A stretch of 64,000 bases of DNA from Siccibacter turicensis LMG 23730 (GCF_000463155.2 NZ_AWFZ01000017.1:248001-312000), one strand, 5' to 3'; shown: positions 29,483-38,899, numbered from the stretch's first letter. Made by a program: numbers and translations. The notes: generated from the letters alone by a model not told the origin.

Positions 29483-31023
29483 TATTTAGCCCTTACGATC
29501 ATATTCCACGCCACGTTTTTAGGGCGTGTTTCTTCTGCTGTCCTGGCGATTCTGGATGAATCAAATGTGATTACATCGCAATTACTCGATGTTGATGCAC
29601 CATTCATATCCACGTATTTCCCGCCTGTTTGTGACGCTAAACTGAACCCGCCATATGCATCAACCAGCACGCCACCCCCCTCCAACTTCGCCGCTCGGGT
29701 TTTAAAAGTGCCGGTAATTTTTTGAGAAGCATCATCCTGATACGACATTAACTTACGGTTAATATCAAAGCCCCTTCCGTTATCCCAGCCACGAACGAAC
29801 CCCCCGCGCATATCTGCTGGCAGTACATTAGAGGGGTGAACTTGCGATAACAGAGGGTATTTTGATGGATCGAAGCTCTGTCCCATATATGGAATAAATT
29901 CCATAGTCATTTCAGGCCAGATTTCATGCGGCATTTTTTCAAGAGGCCATTCGACCAACTCGCCCACCATTGGAGCACCATATTTTGCAATGAACGGCAG
30001 ATCCTGAAGGCCAAGTTGAAGAAGAAATTCCTCGCGGCTATTTTGCTTTAACAGGCCCAGCACAAACTCACTGACATAAGTTTGATCTAATTGTTTCTCT
30101 GAGTTAAACCACAGCAAGCTTTCAGCCTCAGGACTTATATTGCCCAGCGCTTTTAGCGGCCCCTGCAATTCAAGTTTGCGCTCTGTTTGGTTACCTTTAG
30201 GCCTGAGATCAACTACCGTTCCGTCAGTATAAATGTCTGCTATGGCGCAGACATAATGCCGCTCCTCGCCAATAACATAATTATTTAGCTCCTTTGCAAC
30301 CGTAACTTTTGTTTTGTCTGACCATTCACTGGTGAGCGTACCATGCCAACAGGTATCTACCCATACCGTAGTTTTTTCGGCCGGTTTCACCAGGTATTGA
30401 GGAGCAAGCAGCTCAGCGCGTATCCCGGCGACGTAAGCTAAACCGCCATTCACTCGAAAAGCATCACCGTCTTTTTCAACAAGAAAAGCATCATCAATGA
30501 AGCCTGCCTCTCCCCAGACATCAATGTTTTCTTTGCGCATGCGCTCATCTACAGCGTCTAATCGGGCGGTAAAATCAATTTGCCACGTATCAGCAGGGGT
30601 GATGATTTGTGTTTGTTGTGAAGCACCATCATATTCCATCAAAAAAGATCGCGTCAGCACGTTGCCTTGCTGACCAGTGGCGGTTCTGATTTTCTTTTGC
30701 AGCGGGGCGTGAACAATCATGGCAACGGTATTTGTTTCCCGATGCACCAGCCCTACCCAGTTAAATTCAAAATCGCCGGTGTCGGCACCAAGCACAACTG
30801 AATAAACGACAGCGTTATTATTAACCATCCCCGTTTTACTAACTGTCTGCCGGAAAACAATCTGGCTTGCATCAGGTAAAGCTTCCTCCCGATTAATCGG
30901 GTCGGTAATGCTCAGCCCCGGCACGTTTGCAAAAACAAACTCATCAAGCGTTACAATTGCCCCATTTGCTGCCTGCTGGGCTTTAAGCTTTTCGAAAGCT
31001 TTGGTAATTACACTTTGACTCAT
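29482..31023 (-). CDS. Tail fibre protein (DUF3751-type N-terminus)
   Basis: A 513-residue fibre. The N-terminal ~160 residues (SVITKAFEKLKAQQAANG) are the baseplate-attachment domain seen in P2 H-like fibres. The C-terminal part (from about 370) has the receptor-binding tip style ending RPKNVAWNMIVRAK, typical of Tfa-dependent fibres. I chose ATG at 31023; the five-codon upstream extension has no support. No invertase or alternative tip gene is beside it in this prophage. Confidence 0.85.
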   Translation of the reverse strand: MSQSVITKAFEKLKAQQAANGAIVTLDEFVFANVPGLSITDPINREEALPDASQIVFRQTVSKTGMVNNNAVVYSVVLGADTGDFEFNWVGLVHRETNTVAMIVHAPLQKKIRTATGQQGNVLTRSFLMEYDGASQQTQIITPADTWQIDFTARLDAVDERMRKENIDVWGEAGFIDDAFLVEKDGDAFRVNGGLAYVAGIRAELLAPQYLVKPAEKTTVWVDTCWHGTLTSEWSDKTKVTVAKELNNYVIGEERHYVCAIADIYTDGTVVDLRPKGNQTERKLELQGPLKALGNISPEAESLLWFNSEKQLDQTYVSEFVLGLLKQNSREEFLLQLGLQDLPFIAKYGAPMVGELVEWPLEKMPHEIWPEMTMEFIPYMGQSFDPSKYPLLSQVHPSNVLPADMRGGFVRGWDNGRGFDINRKLMSYQDDASQKITGTFKTRAAKLEGGGVLVDAYGGFSLASQTGGKYVDMNGASTSSNCDVITFDSSRIARTAEETRPKNVAWNMIVRAK

Positions 31024-31030
31024 AAAATAC

Positions 31031-31666
31031 CTATACACGGGCGCCGTAAACGGCGCTGCTGTTATTATTCAGACTCGCCGGATAACAAAGATATTCACCC
31101 GGCTTTACATTTCCTGTGAGAGAGCCACCGGCGTGGTAACAAACTAATTCCCCACCTTCCCATCCTGAATTGATGTAAATTTTCAAACTGGTTAAAACTT
31201 CAAACTGATACCGCCGGCACGTCCTGCCGTACTGCCGTACAATCTGAATCATCAGCTGGGTATTTTCTGCCACCTGGCTGTCTGTCACGCGAACCAGAAT
31301 TACGTCCCAGTCGATGCCTGGCTGACGCTCAAGCAGTTCGACATAGCCGATCCCCAGACGCTCAAAGATTGCGATAAATCCAGCCACCGAACCCGCATCT
31401 GCTGCGTTAACAAATGCATACGCCACGCGCTTGCGAAACAACGTCAGCGGCTCGCCATCGAACCGGGTAATGTCGCGGTCATACGCGATGAGGTGCAGCA
31501 GCGGTTCAGCACAGGTCAGCGGATCAAGCTGGCTGGCTGGCCATGTGATCCAGCCGTACACGTCACGCCAGAATTTCCGGGCGGCATTCAGAAGCTTTTT
31601 GGGTTCGCCGTCATCCATCCAGAACGGCAGCACCAGTCCGGCCAGCTTTTTCAGTAAATCAGGCAT
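31031..31666 (-). CDS. Baseplate wedge protein I-like
   Basis: A 211-residue protein in the position of P2 gpI between J and the fibre. The core (LLHLIAYDRDITRFDGEPLTLFRKRVAYAF) resembles Tail_P2_I; the last 60 residues form a small beta domain. ATG at 31666 overlaps the end of J by 8 bp (ATGCCTGA); a GTG three codons earlier is an alternative start. Confidence 0.75.
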   Translation of the reverse strand: MPDLLKKLAGLVLPFWMDDGEPKKLLNAARKFWRDVYGWITWPASQLDPLTCAEPLLHLIAYDRDITRFDGEPLTLFRKRVAYAFVNAADAGSVAGFIAIFERLGIGYVELLERQPGIDWDVILVRVTDSQVAENTQLMIQIVRQYGRTCRRYQFEVLTSLKIYINSGWEGGELVCYHAGGSLTGNVKPGEYLCYPASLNNNSSAVYGARV

Positions 31667-32843
31667 TTTCGACACTCACGGTTAATGACTTCAGCCGGGC
31701 CACATTCAGCTCACTGATGATGTCCGGCAGGGAAAAGGCCAGCGAGTCCACCTGTGCAAACGCCTGGTGAATTTCACGACCCAGCATCGAAAAGCTGAAA
31801 CGGGTATACGGCCATGTTTTTTCCACGTCGTAATCGGCGTTCTCGCGGAAGGCGCAGCGGATGAGGTTTTCTACCCCGGTTTTCAGCGTACTGCGCTCAT
31901 CGCTGGTGAGGTTCACCAGATTCTTCACGTACACCGTGACGGCAAGATCGTGAAGGGTTTCGGGCATGGCGAAACACTGCATATCGTCGCCGTGGCCGTG
32001 GTGGCCTTTTGACGTGATGTAGTCATTTACAGCGGCAATAAACGGTTCAGAAGTAACACCCGTATCAAGTAGCAGAAAGGCATTCGCCGTACCGGGGCCG
32101 CGCGGGGCATCATGCTCAAAAAAGATACGATCGATACTCAGCCCGGCCACACCGGCAATCATCGAGCGATACACTGCGTCAGTGTGGTAATTGCCTACCA
32201 GATTGAACTGGTTGCGGCAGCGCTCGCGCAGCTCATCATCGCTTTCTTCATCTGCGCCCGGCGAGGTCAGCCAGTCTTCTTCGTTGACGGCGTGAGAGAT
32301 ACCCGCCACTGCTACCGGCAGGATGGCATAGTAACCAGGCGCAAGGTTATACGCCCCACCACTGGCAACGGCTCGCACAGGGATCAGCGCGCTGGCCTGG
32401 CCTGCTGGAATGGTAAAATCTTCCGGGGTCGTCAGCGCGTATACGACGCCGTTAATTCTCGCGGTCTGGATTTGCGTGCCAGCTTTCACCGTCACCACAG
32501 CGGCCGCATCAGATTTGTAGAATCTGATCACACCCTGCGCCGCGCTGGCAGGTTTGGCCGTTACGTTGACCGCCCAGGCGAGCAGACGAAGCAGCTGCCC
32601 GGAGGCAGTGGCTACAAACATATTCGCCAGTACGGTATTGACCATCACATCCTTGAGCCACAGCACCGGCGTGGTAACAATGGCCGTGATAAGCCGCCAG
32701 AACGGCGACATGCGGGATGTATTGGTAATAATCCCTTCGTCAGCAACGATGTTATTAAACCGCGCACGCAATGCATCAGCGGTTACCGGCATACCGGACT
32801 GTTTCACCACGTCTTCAAAGTCTACCTGCGGTTTCTCTGTCAT
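31659..32843 (-). CDS. Baseplate J-like protein
   Basis: A 394-residue wedge protein of the gpJ/gp6 family. Landmarks are the domain around GAYNLAPGYYAILPVAVAG, the DELRERCRNQFNLVGNYHTDAVYRS segment and GPGTANAFLLLD. ATG at 32843 overlaps the preceding stop as ATGA; the 18-codon longer frame overlaps that gene further and is less likely. Confidence 0.88.
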   Translation of the reverse strand: MTEKPQVDFEDVVKQSGMPVTADALRARFNNIVADEGIITNTSRMSPFWRLITAIVTTPVLWLKDVMVNTVLANMFVATASGQLLRLLAWAVNVTAKPASAAQGVIRFYKSDAAAVVTVKAGTQIQTARINGVVYALTTPEDFTIPAGQASALIPVRAVASGGAYNLAPGYYAILPVAVAGISHAVNEEDWLTSPGADEESDDELRERCRNQFNLVGNYHTDAVYRSMIAGVAGLSIDRIFFEHDAPRGPGTANAFLLLDTGVTSEPFIAAVNDYITSKGHHGHGDDMQCFAMPETLHDLAVTVYVKNLVNLTSDERSTLKTGVENLIRCAFRENADYDVEKTWPYTRFSFSMLGREIHQAFAQVDSLAFSLPDIISELNVARLKSLTVSVENA

Positions 32844-33169
32844 AAATCCACCCGCGCCGATACGCTTCCAAAGTCCCATGTCCTGGCGGTTATCCATAGC
32901 CGCTTCAGGCTTTCTTCAGAAATAACCACCGTTCCCGGCTCAATACGTTCATCACTTTCAATCAGTAATTCCAGCCGAGTTAAAATGTCTGCCCGCATTG
33001 TCGGGCTACGCTCTGCCACTAATTCTGTAGCAAGCCCGCTTTCTAATATGGCGTGAATAATGTCCTGCCCGATGCTCTGGCTGTTATTGCACAGCACAGG
33101 TTCATTACCGGGATTAAGTACAAAATTACGCCCCTCAATAAGCAGGTCGATATAAAGCAAATCGCTCAT
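32840..33169 (-). CDS. DUF2590-type baseplate protein
   Basis: A 109-residue protein (MSDLLYIDLLIEGRNFVLN..SIGQDIIHAILESGLA) resembling the DUF2590 family of HP1/K139-like phages, and in the position and size of the gp25/W-like wedge component. ATGA overlaps couple it to the tape-measure gene before and J after. Confidence 0.75.
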   Translation of the reverse strand: MSDLLYIDLLIEGRNFVLNPGNEPVLCNNSQSIGQDIIHAILESGLATELVAERSPTMRADILTRLELLIESDERIEPGTVVISEESLKRLWITARTWDFGSVSARVDL

Positions 33170-35052
33170 GCGTGTAATTCCTGCCATTCAGCAAGCTGCC
33201 CCGGTGTTAACGGCTGCTGCGTATTAATATTCAGAGTGCCAATTTTCTGGCTTTTGTCGGTTACGTTATTAGCGTTACTGGTGATACTTTTTCCGATGCC
33301 GCCCTTATCAATGGCCGTTAATTTCCCACCGGTTGATAAGGTATTCTGTGTTACAGGCCCATCGCCTTTATCCCCGCCCGCATCAATATTCACACCGGGA
33401 ATTTTATTAAGGTGTCCTACAATCCATTTCCATGACTTACTGAAACTGCCTTTAATGGTATTCCAGATATTATCGAATATCCCTATCATCCCTTTGACCA
33501 TTCCGCCCAGGGCTTTTACAGGAGAAAAGCCGGTAAGCAGCGCAATAAATCCATTCCAGCCCTGTGAAATAAATTCCCATGCCTTACTGAAAATACCTGC
33601 GACCCACTCTACGGCCTGCGCCACTACCTGAAACGCCTGGGTGTTCATTACCGCTGCTTTGATGGCGTCCCAGTGCCTGACCAGCAAATAACAACCGGCA
33701 ATCAGCAGGGCAATGGCGGCGATGATCAGCAGCACCGGCCATGACATAAGGTTTACGCCGATAGCGGCGAGCATGGCTGCGGTACGAACGGCCATCAACA
33801 CCCCACGCAGCGCGCCCAGTACAATCCCCCACCCGGCGAACACGAAAGTAGATATTCCCATGATGATATTCAGCCCCGCACCCACGGCGGCAAAACTCAG
33901 CACAGCCAGTACGACATACCCCACCACGCGGGCAATGTTGGGAAACATCTGCATCCAGCGTGCAAACGTCGCCCCCATATCGGCCAGTCGGTTCAGTAGC
34001 GGATAAAGCACCGGGATCAACGTCAGCCCAATCACTGTCTGAACAGCTTTGATGATGGCCACAAAGCGATCCCACGGCTTGACCATCTTCGCGGCCATAT
34101 CCTGGGTGCGCTTCAGCCCGTCAGACCCGCCCAGCTCTGTGATGTTGCGTTGCAGCAGGGCAACGTTGCCGTAAAGCTGCTTCACCACGGCGGAACTGTC
34201 ACCAAAAGCATCATCAAGCTCTTGCTGTGCCTTCAGGTTTCCTTCCAGACTCTTGCCGTATTTGCCCTGAAGTTTCTGAAGCATTTCAGGCATGGAAAGA
34301 ATGCTGCCGTTTGCGTCTTCAAATGACAGTCCCAGCTTTTTCGCACCGGCAATAGCGCCGGTCATAAAGCCTTCATATGCGCCACTTGCTTCACTACCCA
34401 GGGTGCGGCTCAGCTGCCCCAGTACTGCCAGCTGCTCATCAAGTCCGATGTTAAAGTTTGTGCCGACACCACGCGCACCCTCCATCAGGTCTTTAATTTT
34501 TCCCATCTCTGCACCAAACTGCTGGCGCATATAAGTGGCCTTACCGGCCAGCTGTTCGGCAAACTGAACTTTACCCAGGCGCTCCGCATCAGACTGGAAG
34601 TTAGCGAACATTTGCCCCATGAACTCGGAGGTTTCGGCCGTGGTAGTTTTAAGGGCAAACGCCAGCGTATTGGCGACCTTTGTTACCTTTGGCAGCTCCG
34701 TTGACGTCAGGCCGGCGATCGCACCGTTTATATCTGCCGTGGAATTAACAAAATCCACCGCGCTGGCTCCGTAAGTGATACTGAACAGCATGGCATCGCG
34801 CCGCACCGACTTTAACGAGGTGTCATCAATGCCCCGTGCCGATGCCTCATTAAGTGCGTCGTACATTTCAATTGCCGGTGACAGCGCACCTTTTACTGTT
34901 TCAGCCACGCCCCACATTGCCAGCGCGCCCGTGCCAATGCGCCTGAAAGCTTCCCTTGAATTGTCTGCAAACGCCGTAACCGATTTCTGCGCCTGTTTAA
35001 TCGGACGCGTTAATTTGTCAACGAGGCTTAATGTAAAATCCAGCTGCTTCAT
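33166..35052 (-). CDS. Tail tape-measure protein (prophage 1)
   Basis: A 628-residue protein. The N-terminal half is helical (FTLSLVDKLTRPIKQAQKSV; residues about 130-330 Ala/Gln-rich), and several hydrophobic segments follow at about 335-480 (VLAVLSFAAVGAGLNIIMGI, LLIIAAIALLIAGCYLLV), as in P2-type tape measures that set tail length and form the membrane channel. ATG at 35052 overlaps the stop of the frameshifted chaperone product (TGATG). Confidence 0.92.
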   Translation of the reverse strand: MKQLDFTLSLVDKLTRPIKQAQKSVTAFADNSREAFRRIGTGALAMWGVAETVKGALSPAIEMYDALNEASARGIDDTSLKSVRRDAMLFSITYGASAVDFVNSTADINGAIAGLTSTELPKVTKVANTLAFALKTTTAETSEFMGQMFANFQSDAERLGKVQFAEQLAGKATYMRQQFGAEMGKIKDLMEGARGVGTNFNIGLDEQLAVLGQLSRTLGSEASGAYEGFMTGAIAGAKKLGLSFEDANGSILSMPEMLQKLQGKYGKSLEGNLKAQQELDDAFGDSSAVVKQLYGNVALLQRNITELGGSDGLKRTQDMAAKMVKPWDRFVAIIKAVQTVIGLTLIPVLYPLLNRLADMGATFARWMQMFPNIARVVGYVVLAVLSFAAVGAGLNIIMGISTFVFAGWGIVLGALRGVLMAVRTAAMLAAIGVNLMSWPVLLIIAAIALLIAGCYLLVRHWDAIKAAVMNTQAFQVVAQAVEWVAGIFSKAWEFISQGWNGFIALLTGFSPVKALGGMVKGMIGIFDNIWNTIKGSFSKSWKWIVGHLNKIPGVNIDAGGDKGDGPVTQNTLSTGGKLTAIDKGGIGKSITSNANNVTDKSQKIGTLNINTQQPLTPGQLAEWQELHA

Positions 35053-35243
35053 CAGGAACCTTTGAACGCGGTGCCAATACCGTTGGCCACCGCAATGGTC
35101 ATATTTTCCCAGTAGCGGTTATCGAGCCAGACAGCTGCGGCAATATCATCAATATTATCTTCCCCGACGGGCAAGTAATGGCGACGTAAAATTAAATATT
35201 GTGCGAGTCCATTTGATTCGATCGCCTGGACCCGTTGCGTTAG
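35052..35243 (-). CDS. Tail assembly chaperone, -1 frameshift extension
   Basis: Reading on from the heptamer in the -1 frame gives 63 further residues (LTQRVQAIESNGLAQYLILR..., later DDIAAAVWLDNRYWENMTIA) to a TGA that overlaps the tape-measure ATG. The heptamer A-AAA-AAC lies at 35243-35249 and fits the slippery consensus exactly. The frame has no start codon of its own at its beginning. It is the counterpart of lambda GT and P2 E'. Confidence 0.75.
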   Translation of the reverse strand, partial: LTQRVQAIESNGLAQYLILRRHYLPVGEDNIDDIAAAVWLDNRYWENMTIAVANGIGTAFKGS

Positions 35244-35497
35244 TTTTTTACTTCGATTTCCAGTTCAGGCGCGTAAATCTCGTTTACCTTGCCGACAATC
35301 TGCAACGCAGCACCCGGACGGGAAACAATTCCAGCCAGTGCTTCTTTACTTTCTGACGCCACAATACGATTCAGATAATTTGTTGCTGGCGCAACTTTAT
35401 TATCCATCGACATTTCATTAATGAATTTATTGTAGGCGGTCTGATTTGGTTCAAATACAAGTTCAGTACCAGCAACAACCAGTTTAATTTTTTCCAT
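35240..35497 (-). CDS. Tail assembly chaperone, short (unshifted) form
   Basis: An 85-residue protein (MEKIKLVVAGTELVFEPNQT) in the slot just before the tape measure, where tailed phages encode the G or E chaperone. It ends with GTA AAA AAC TAA, so the slippery heptamer A-AAA-AAC directly precedes the stop. The -1 product extends it to about 148 residues. The frame upstream of 35497 overlaps the spanin gene and is not needed. Confidence 0.85.
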   Translation of the reverse strand: MEKIKLVVAGTELVFEPNQTAYNKFINEMSMDNKVAPATNYLNRIVASESKEALAGIVSRPGAALQIVGKVNEIYAPELEIEVKN

Positions 35498-35759
35498 GAT
35501 AAATATTCTCTCGTTTGTTAATTTCATCTGCGAGCGCGTTATGACGTGCAGCGCATTCAGCATAAAGAATCTGGTAATCCAGCAACGCACCGGCGACGTA
35601 CGCCCCGGAAGTGCCGTTAATGCGCGGCAGCTGCGCCGGGCATTTTGTTTTCAGGTTTTCCTGAAAGGGTACGTTCGGCGCTGGCTGCGGCGGCATTGAA
35701 CAACCGTACAAACTCATCAGACACACAAACGTTAGTAAAAACAGGCTTAACGATTTCAT
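35484..35759 (-). CDS. Outer-membrane spanin subunit (Rz1-like lipoprotein)
   Basis: A 91-residue lipoprotein precursor: signal peptide MKSLSLFLLTFVCLMS with lipobox LYGC, then the Pro-rich start of the mature part (SMPPQPAPN). It begins inside the Rz-like gene in another frame, the usual overlapping spanin arrangement. With the inner subunit it would fuse inner and outer membranes during lysis. ATG at 35759 was chosen to give the signal peptide. Confidence 0.85.
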   Translation of the reverse strand: MKSLSLFLLTFVCLMSLYGCSMPPQPAPNVPFQENLKTKCPAQLPRINGTSGAYVAGALLDYQILYAECAARHNALADEINKRENIYHGKN

Positions 35760-35976
35760 ACCTGATCTCTTTTGGCTGGCTTGCCTTAAGCGTTTCAAGC
35801 TTGCTTTCAAGTTCACGCGCCGACGCGCTGGCCATCACCTGGAATTTTACGCCGGTGGCGGCAGCGGCTTTCTGCGCGGCGAGATCGATACTGTCACGCT
35901 GCCATGTCGCGCCCTTCCAGCCCGCCATAAACGCCAGCACTATCACTATCATGCAGAACCATGCGCCCCTGCTCAT
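35617..35976 (-). CDS. Inner-membrane spanin subunit (Rz-like)
   Basis: A 119-residue protein with one N-terminal transmembrane helix (FCMIVIVLAFMAGWKGATW, about 7-25) and a periplasmic helical part. The 3' half overlaps the Rz1-like frame by 143 bp. Its ATG overlaps the endolysin stop as TGATG. Confidence 0.85.
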   Translation of the reverse strand: MSRGAWFCMIVIVLAFMAGWKGATWQRDSIDLAAQKAAAATGVKFQVMASASARELESKLETLKASQPKEIRYEIVKPVFTNVCVSDEFVRLFNAAAASAERTLSGKPENKMPGAAAAH

Positions 35977-36317
35977 CAGCGCACCCCGTTATGCTCAAGG
36001 CTGAAGTGATTGCCGTCAGGGCGTGATTTGAAACGCCCACCCCATGCACCGCCCAGCGATTCCCAGTATTCACCCAAAGGCAGATATGCCTCACTTTCGG
36101 TCTGATACACACCATTGAGAAAAAGATTAAAATCCACCGCCAGGCGCTGTGTATGCAGGCTGTTCGTTATGCCGCTGCCCTTCTTTGCATTCAGCGCCGC
36201 CTGTTCCGGCGTTCGGTATGCCTCACCAAAGGTCAGGCGGTAACCTTTTTCCTCAGCCCACTGGATAAGATTTGCCACCATAATGGTGAACAGCTGCTGT
36301 TTTTCACTGAGCGTCAT
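35976..36317 (-). CDS. Endolysin, M15-type peptidase
   Basis: A 113-residue enzyme with the M15 zinc-peptidase pattern: TNSLHTQRLAVDFNLF (SxHxxxxAxDF) and GNHFSLEHN (HF near the C-terminus) give the His-Asp-His ligands. These phage enzymes cleave peptidoglycan peptide cross-bridges. No signal peptide, so it needs the holin to cross. ATG at 36317 has AAGG 9 nt upstream; an ATG three codons earlier is too close to that site. Confidence 0.88.
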   Translation of the reverse strand: MTLSEKQQLFTIMVANLIQWAEEKGYRLTFGEAYRTPEQAALNAKKGSGITNSLHTQRLAVDFNLFLNGVYQTESEAYLPLGEYWESLGGAWGGRFKSRPDGNHFSLEHNGVR

Positions 36318-36606
36318 GCTTTTCATCCTTCTGCGCGTTGCCCTGGGCTTTGCGTCTTATCCAGATTTCAATGGCCTGATAGCCTCCGATTGCCAGCGCC
36401 GTTCCCAGCCCGTTAATGGCCAGCGGGCTGGCGTTCGGGATTTGCAGCAGTACTGCGCCTGCCACTACTGAAACCAGACTGCCCAGAATAAGGCGGCTTA
36501 AGAACAGGCGAACCGTAATAGGATCGTTGCCAGCCAGTAACTTACCGATGGCAATCAGCGCGCCGATGGCCAGTAGCGTGTAAAGACTCTTTTCATGTTC
36601 CTGCAT
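36304..36606 (-). CDS. Holin
   Basis: A 100-residue protein with hydrophobic helices at about 8-26, 33-55 and 62-80 and a charged C-terminal tail (IRRKAQGNAQKDEKHDAQ). It is directly upstream of the endolysin and overlaps it by 14 bp. It is placed inside the tail operon, as in HP1-like phages. Confidence 0.82.
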   Translation of the reverse strand: MQEHEKSLYTLLAIGALIAIGKLLAGNDPITVRLFLSRLILGSLVSVVAGAVLLQIPNASPLAINGLGTALAIGGYQAIEIWIRRKAQGNAQKDEKHDAQ

Positions 36607-36615
36607 CTGTAATCC

Positions 36616-37071
36616 TTAGCCGATCAGGTTTTCAGTGGCTTCCGGCTCCAGATACGGAATGCCGTCAATGTTGATAAAGCGCGGGTCTGTCACCTTGTAC
36701 GGGATTTTGCGTGTAGCCAGCGCGCCACCTTTCGGATCGATATCCAGAATACTGCTGAGATTCATCTTGCAGCCGAATGCCTCAACTTTGGTTTCCTCCG
36801 TCCCGGCTTTCGCGTAGAAAAGAAAATCCTGTGGTGGAATGCCGCGCCATGATCCGGCCTGTTGTGCCAGCCCTTTCAGAATGGCCATCGATTTAATGCT
36901 AAGCTCCAGCTCACCTTCAGCTGCCACATCACCATCCACATAGCCATCAGGGACGCCGTGCGTCTGGGTAGCCGCTGTGTTATCGGTGATGTCGAGCGTG
37001 ATTTTTTCCACATGCACCATCGTGCCATCCAGATAAAAATCAAATGACATGCCGCTGATACGCTTGGTCAT
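36616..37071 (-). CDS. Tail tube protein (DUF2597-like)
   Basis: A 151-residue protein (MTKRISGMSFDFYLDGTMVH) directly after the sheath gene (ATGA overlap), which is the tube position in P2-type phages. It resembles DUF2597 of the HP1/K139 branch. The motif DGYVDGDVAAEGELELS is typical of tube proteins. Confidence 0.82.
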   Translation of the reverse strand: MTKRISGMSFDFYLDGTMVHVEKITLDITDNTAATQTHGVPDGYVDGDVAAEGELELSIKSMAILKGLAQQAGSWRGIPPQDFLFYAKAGTEETKVEAFGCKMNLSSILDIDPKGGALATRKIPYKVTDPRFINIDGIPYLEPEATENLIG

Positions 37072-38195
37072 GCGCTCGCCTCCAGAGTTTTATCAAGCAA
37101 CAGGCTGATCGAGATTTGCAGCGGTACTTCATACGGGCGCAGCACAATGTAAATCTCAACGTGTTTACTGGTCTTCCAGACGATTTTCACATCCCCTTCT
37201 TTCGGCGGTTTCACCTCCCCCGGAAACGTCGTGCCATTAATTTCAGAGGCTTTCGACATTTCTCGCAGCGGACGAGCAAAAATTGACTGGTGCGCCGCGA
37301 TACTTCCCGGTGTGCTGTTCAGTGAGCGATCGCCAATTTTCCCAAGTGCCAGCAGCCGCACGCGTCGCGCCACTTTGTCAGCAATACGCAGCGTTTCAAT
37401 TGACTGATAATCGCCACCCTCCACATCAAGCGTTCGGCCATCAGCCCAGTAAATGCCGTCATAGTCGGGATACCACGCCGGAACACTGAAGCGCTGTGCC
37501 TCAAGCGCTTTTAGCGTCGCAATTTGCAGCGTTTCGCCGGTGCCGTCTGCCGGAAGCTCATCACTCCCCAGATTCAGCAGTGCGCCGGTTTTGGTACGCG
37601 CCGGGCTGTCTGCCACGGTCACCGCACGATTACACAGGCGACCTGCCAGCACACCCGGCTCATTTCCCCACAGACGCGGAACAAGCATCACTGCTTTTTC
37701 AGCAACGCCGCTTTGCAGCGCAGACAGCCGCGTCAGATAGTCCGCCTGTGCTTCATCTTCTTCAAATCCGCCCACAGCGAGCAGAAACCATACCCAGCGG
37801 CCATACGTTGCAATCAGCGTGGCGCGTAGCGTTGCGGCAAGCGTAATCAGCGATTTATCGCTGACGTCATCACACAACACCACACCTTCAACCGAGCAGG
37901 ATTTCTGCGAGGCCAGTACCGCCTGTTCAACCGCTGCCGCGTCCGCGTCTTCTGCCACAACATGCACAAACGCCCACCAGTTCTGGCCTGCATTGGCCTG
38001 TGCGGCTTTCAAATCACTTTTAAGTACGCTCTGCGCCGGACCGAGCAGCTGATCAAAGTCAGTCTGCGAGTCCACCGCCTGCGTTTTACCAACGCCTGTT
38101 TTCCCCTTACCGATAAACAGCACAGTGCGCTCAACCTCGTTTACTTCGCCCTGTAGCTGATTTACCTGGTTTACATCAACAGTTGGCCAGGTCAT
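37068..38195 (-). CDS. Contractile tail sheath protein (DUF2586-like)
   Basis: A 375-residue protein resembling the DUF2586 sheath of HP1/K139-like phages rather than P2 FI. Features: VFIGKGKTGVGKTQAVDSQTD near the N-terminus, and WYPDYDGIYWADGRTLDVEGGDYQS near 240. Its start overlaps the gpS-like stop. A contractile tail makes this a myophage. Confidence 0.85.
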   Translation of the reverse strand: MTWPTVDVNQVNQLQGEVNEVERTVLFIGKGKTGVGKTQAVDSQTDFDQLLGPAQSVLKSDLKAAQANAGQNWWAFVHVVAEDADAAAVEQAVLASQKSCSVEGVVLCDDVSDKSLITLAATLRATLIATYGRWVWFLLAVGGFEEDEAQADYLTRLSALQSGVAEKAVMLVPRLWGNEPGVLAGRLCNRAVTVADSPARTKTGALLNLGSDELPADGTGETLQIATLKALEAQRFSVPAWYPDYDGIYWADGRTLDVEGGDYQSIETLRIADKVARRVRLLALGKIGDRSLNSTPGSIAAHQSIFARPLREMSKASEINGTTFPGEVKPPKEGDVKIVWKTSKHVEIYIVLRPYEVPLQISISLLLDKTLEASA

Positions 38196-38899
38196 GTTTT
38201 CCCCTTGATATCCTGTGCGTTAACGTCCCAGCCAAAGCCAATCGCCTGAAGCTGGCGCGCCAGCGCCTTGTTAAAGTCGTCGTCGCTCATACCCAAAAAT
38301 TCACGGGCGGGAACGTCAATCACCCAGCTTGATTTTGCTACCGTGCCGCTCAGCTTACGGATCAGCAGCCCGGCCTGTGCGTAAGGCATTTTTTCGGTAA
38401 TTTCACGGTAGGTTGGCTTTTTCCAGCGCTTTCCCCGCTTTACCGTATATCCCAGCGCCCGTAGCTTTTTGGCCTGGGCTACCGTCGCCATTTTTCCGGT
38501 CTGATCCTGATTTTTCTGGCCGCCGCGATTAAAACGCACCGTCATGCCATTTTGCTGGCTGTAGCCCACAACGCCCGCCGGAACAGGCCTGTTCCCGTTA
38601 CGGTATGCGCCGCCCTGCAAATAAACCCGCACGGCCGCAATTTCGGGCATTTCGCGAATGTGAAGCAGCTTTGGCAGGTTTCTCAGCATCTTGCCCTTTC
38701 GCTTTGTTGCCCTGCCCGGCCACGCTGCGCCATCAGGCGACTGCTGGTTTCGAACGTTTCGCTTTGCTGCGGCAATCAGTCCGTATTTCGCCAGACGCCA
38801 CAGCAGGCGCTGACGCTTACGGGGCGGCAGCTCCAGACTGGTCAGCGCCTCGCGTAGTTCGGCCAGCTGCTTCTTGTTAAGCTCACCACCGGCAAACAT
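38192..38899 (-). CDS. Tail completion protein (gpS-like virion morphogenesis)
   Basis: A 235-residue strongly basic protein (PPRKRQRLLWRLAKYGLIAAAKRN; RKGKMLRNLPKLL) in the position of P2 gpS. Such proteins complete the tail terminus that joins the head. It shares 1 bp with the R-like gene before it. Confidence 0.75.
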   Translation of the reverse strand: MFAGGELNKKQLAELREALTSLELPPRKRQRLLWRLAKYGLIAAAKRNVRNQQSPDGAAWPGRATKRKGKMLRNLPKLLHIREMPEIAAVRVYLQGGAYRNGNRPVPAGVVGYSQQNGMTVRFNRGGQKNQDQTGKMATVAQAKKLRALGYTVKRGKRWKKPTYREITEKMPYAQAGLLIRKLSGTVAKSSWVIDVPAREFLGMSDDDFNKALARQLQAIGFGWDVNAQDIKGKT

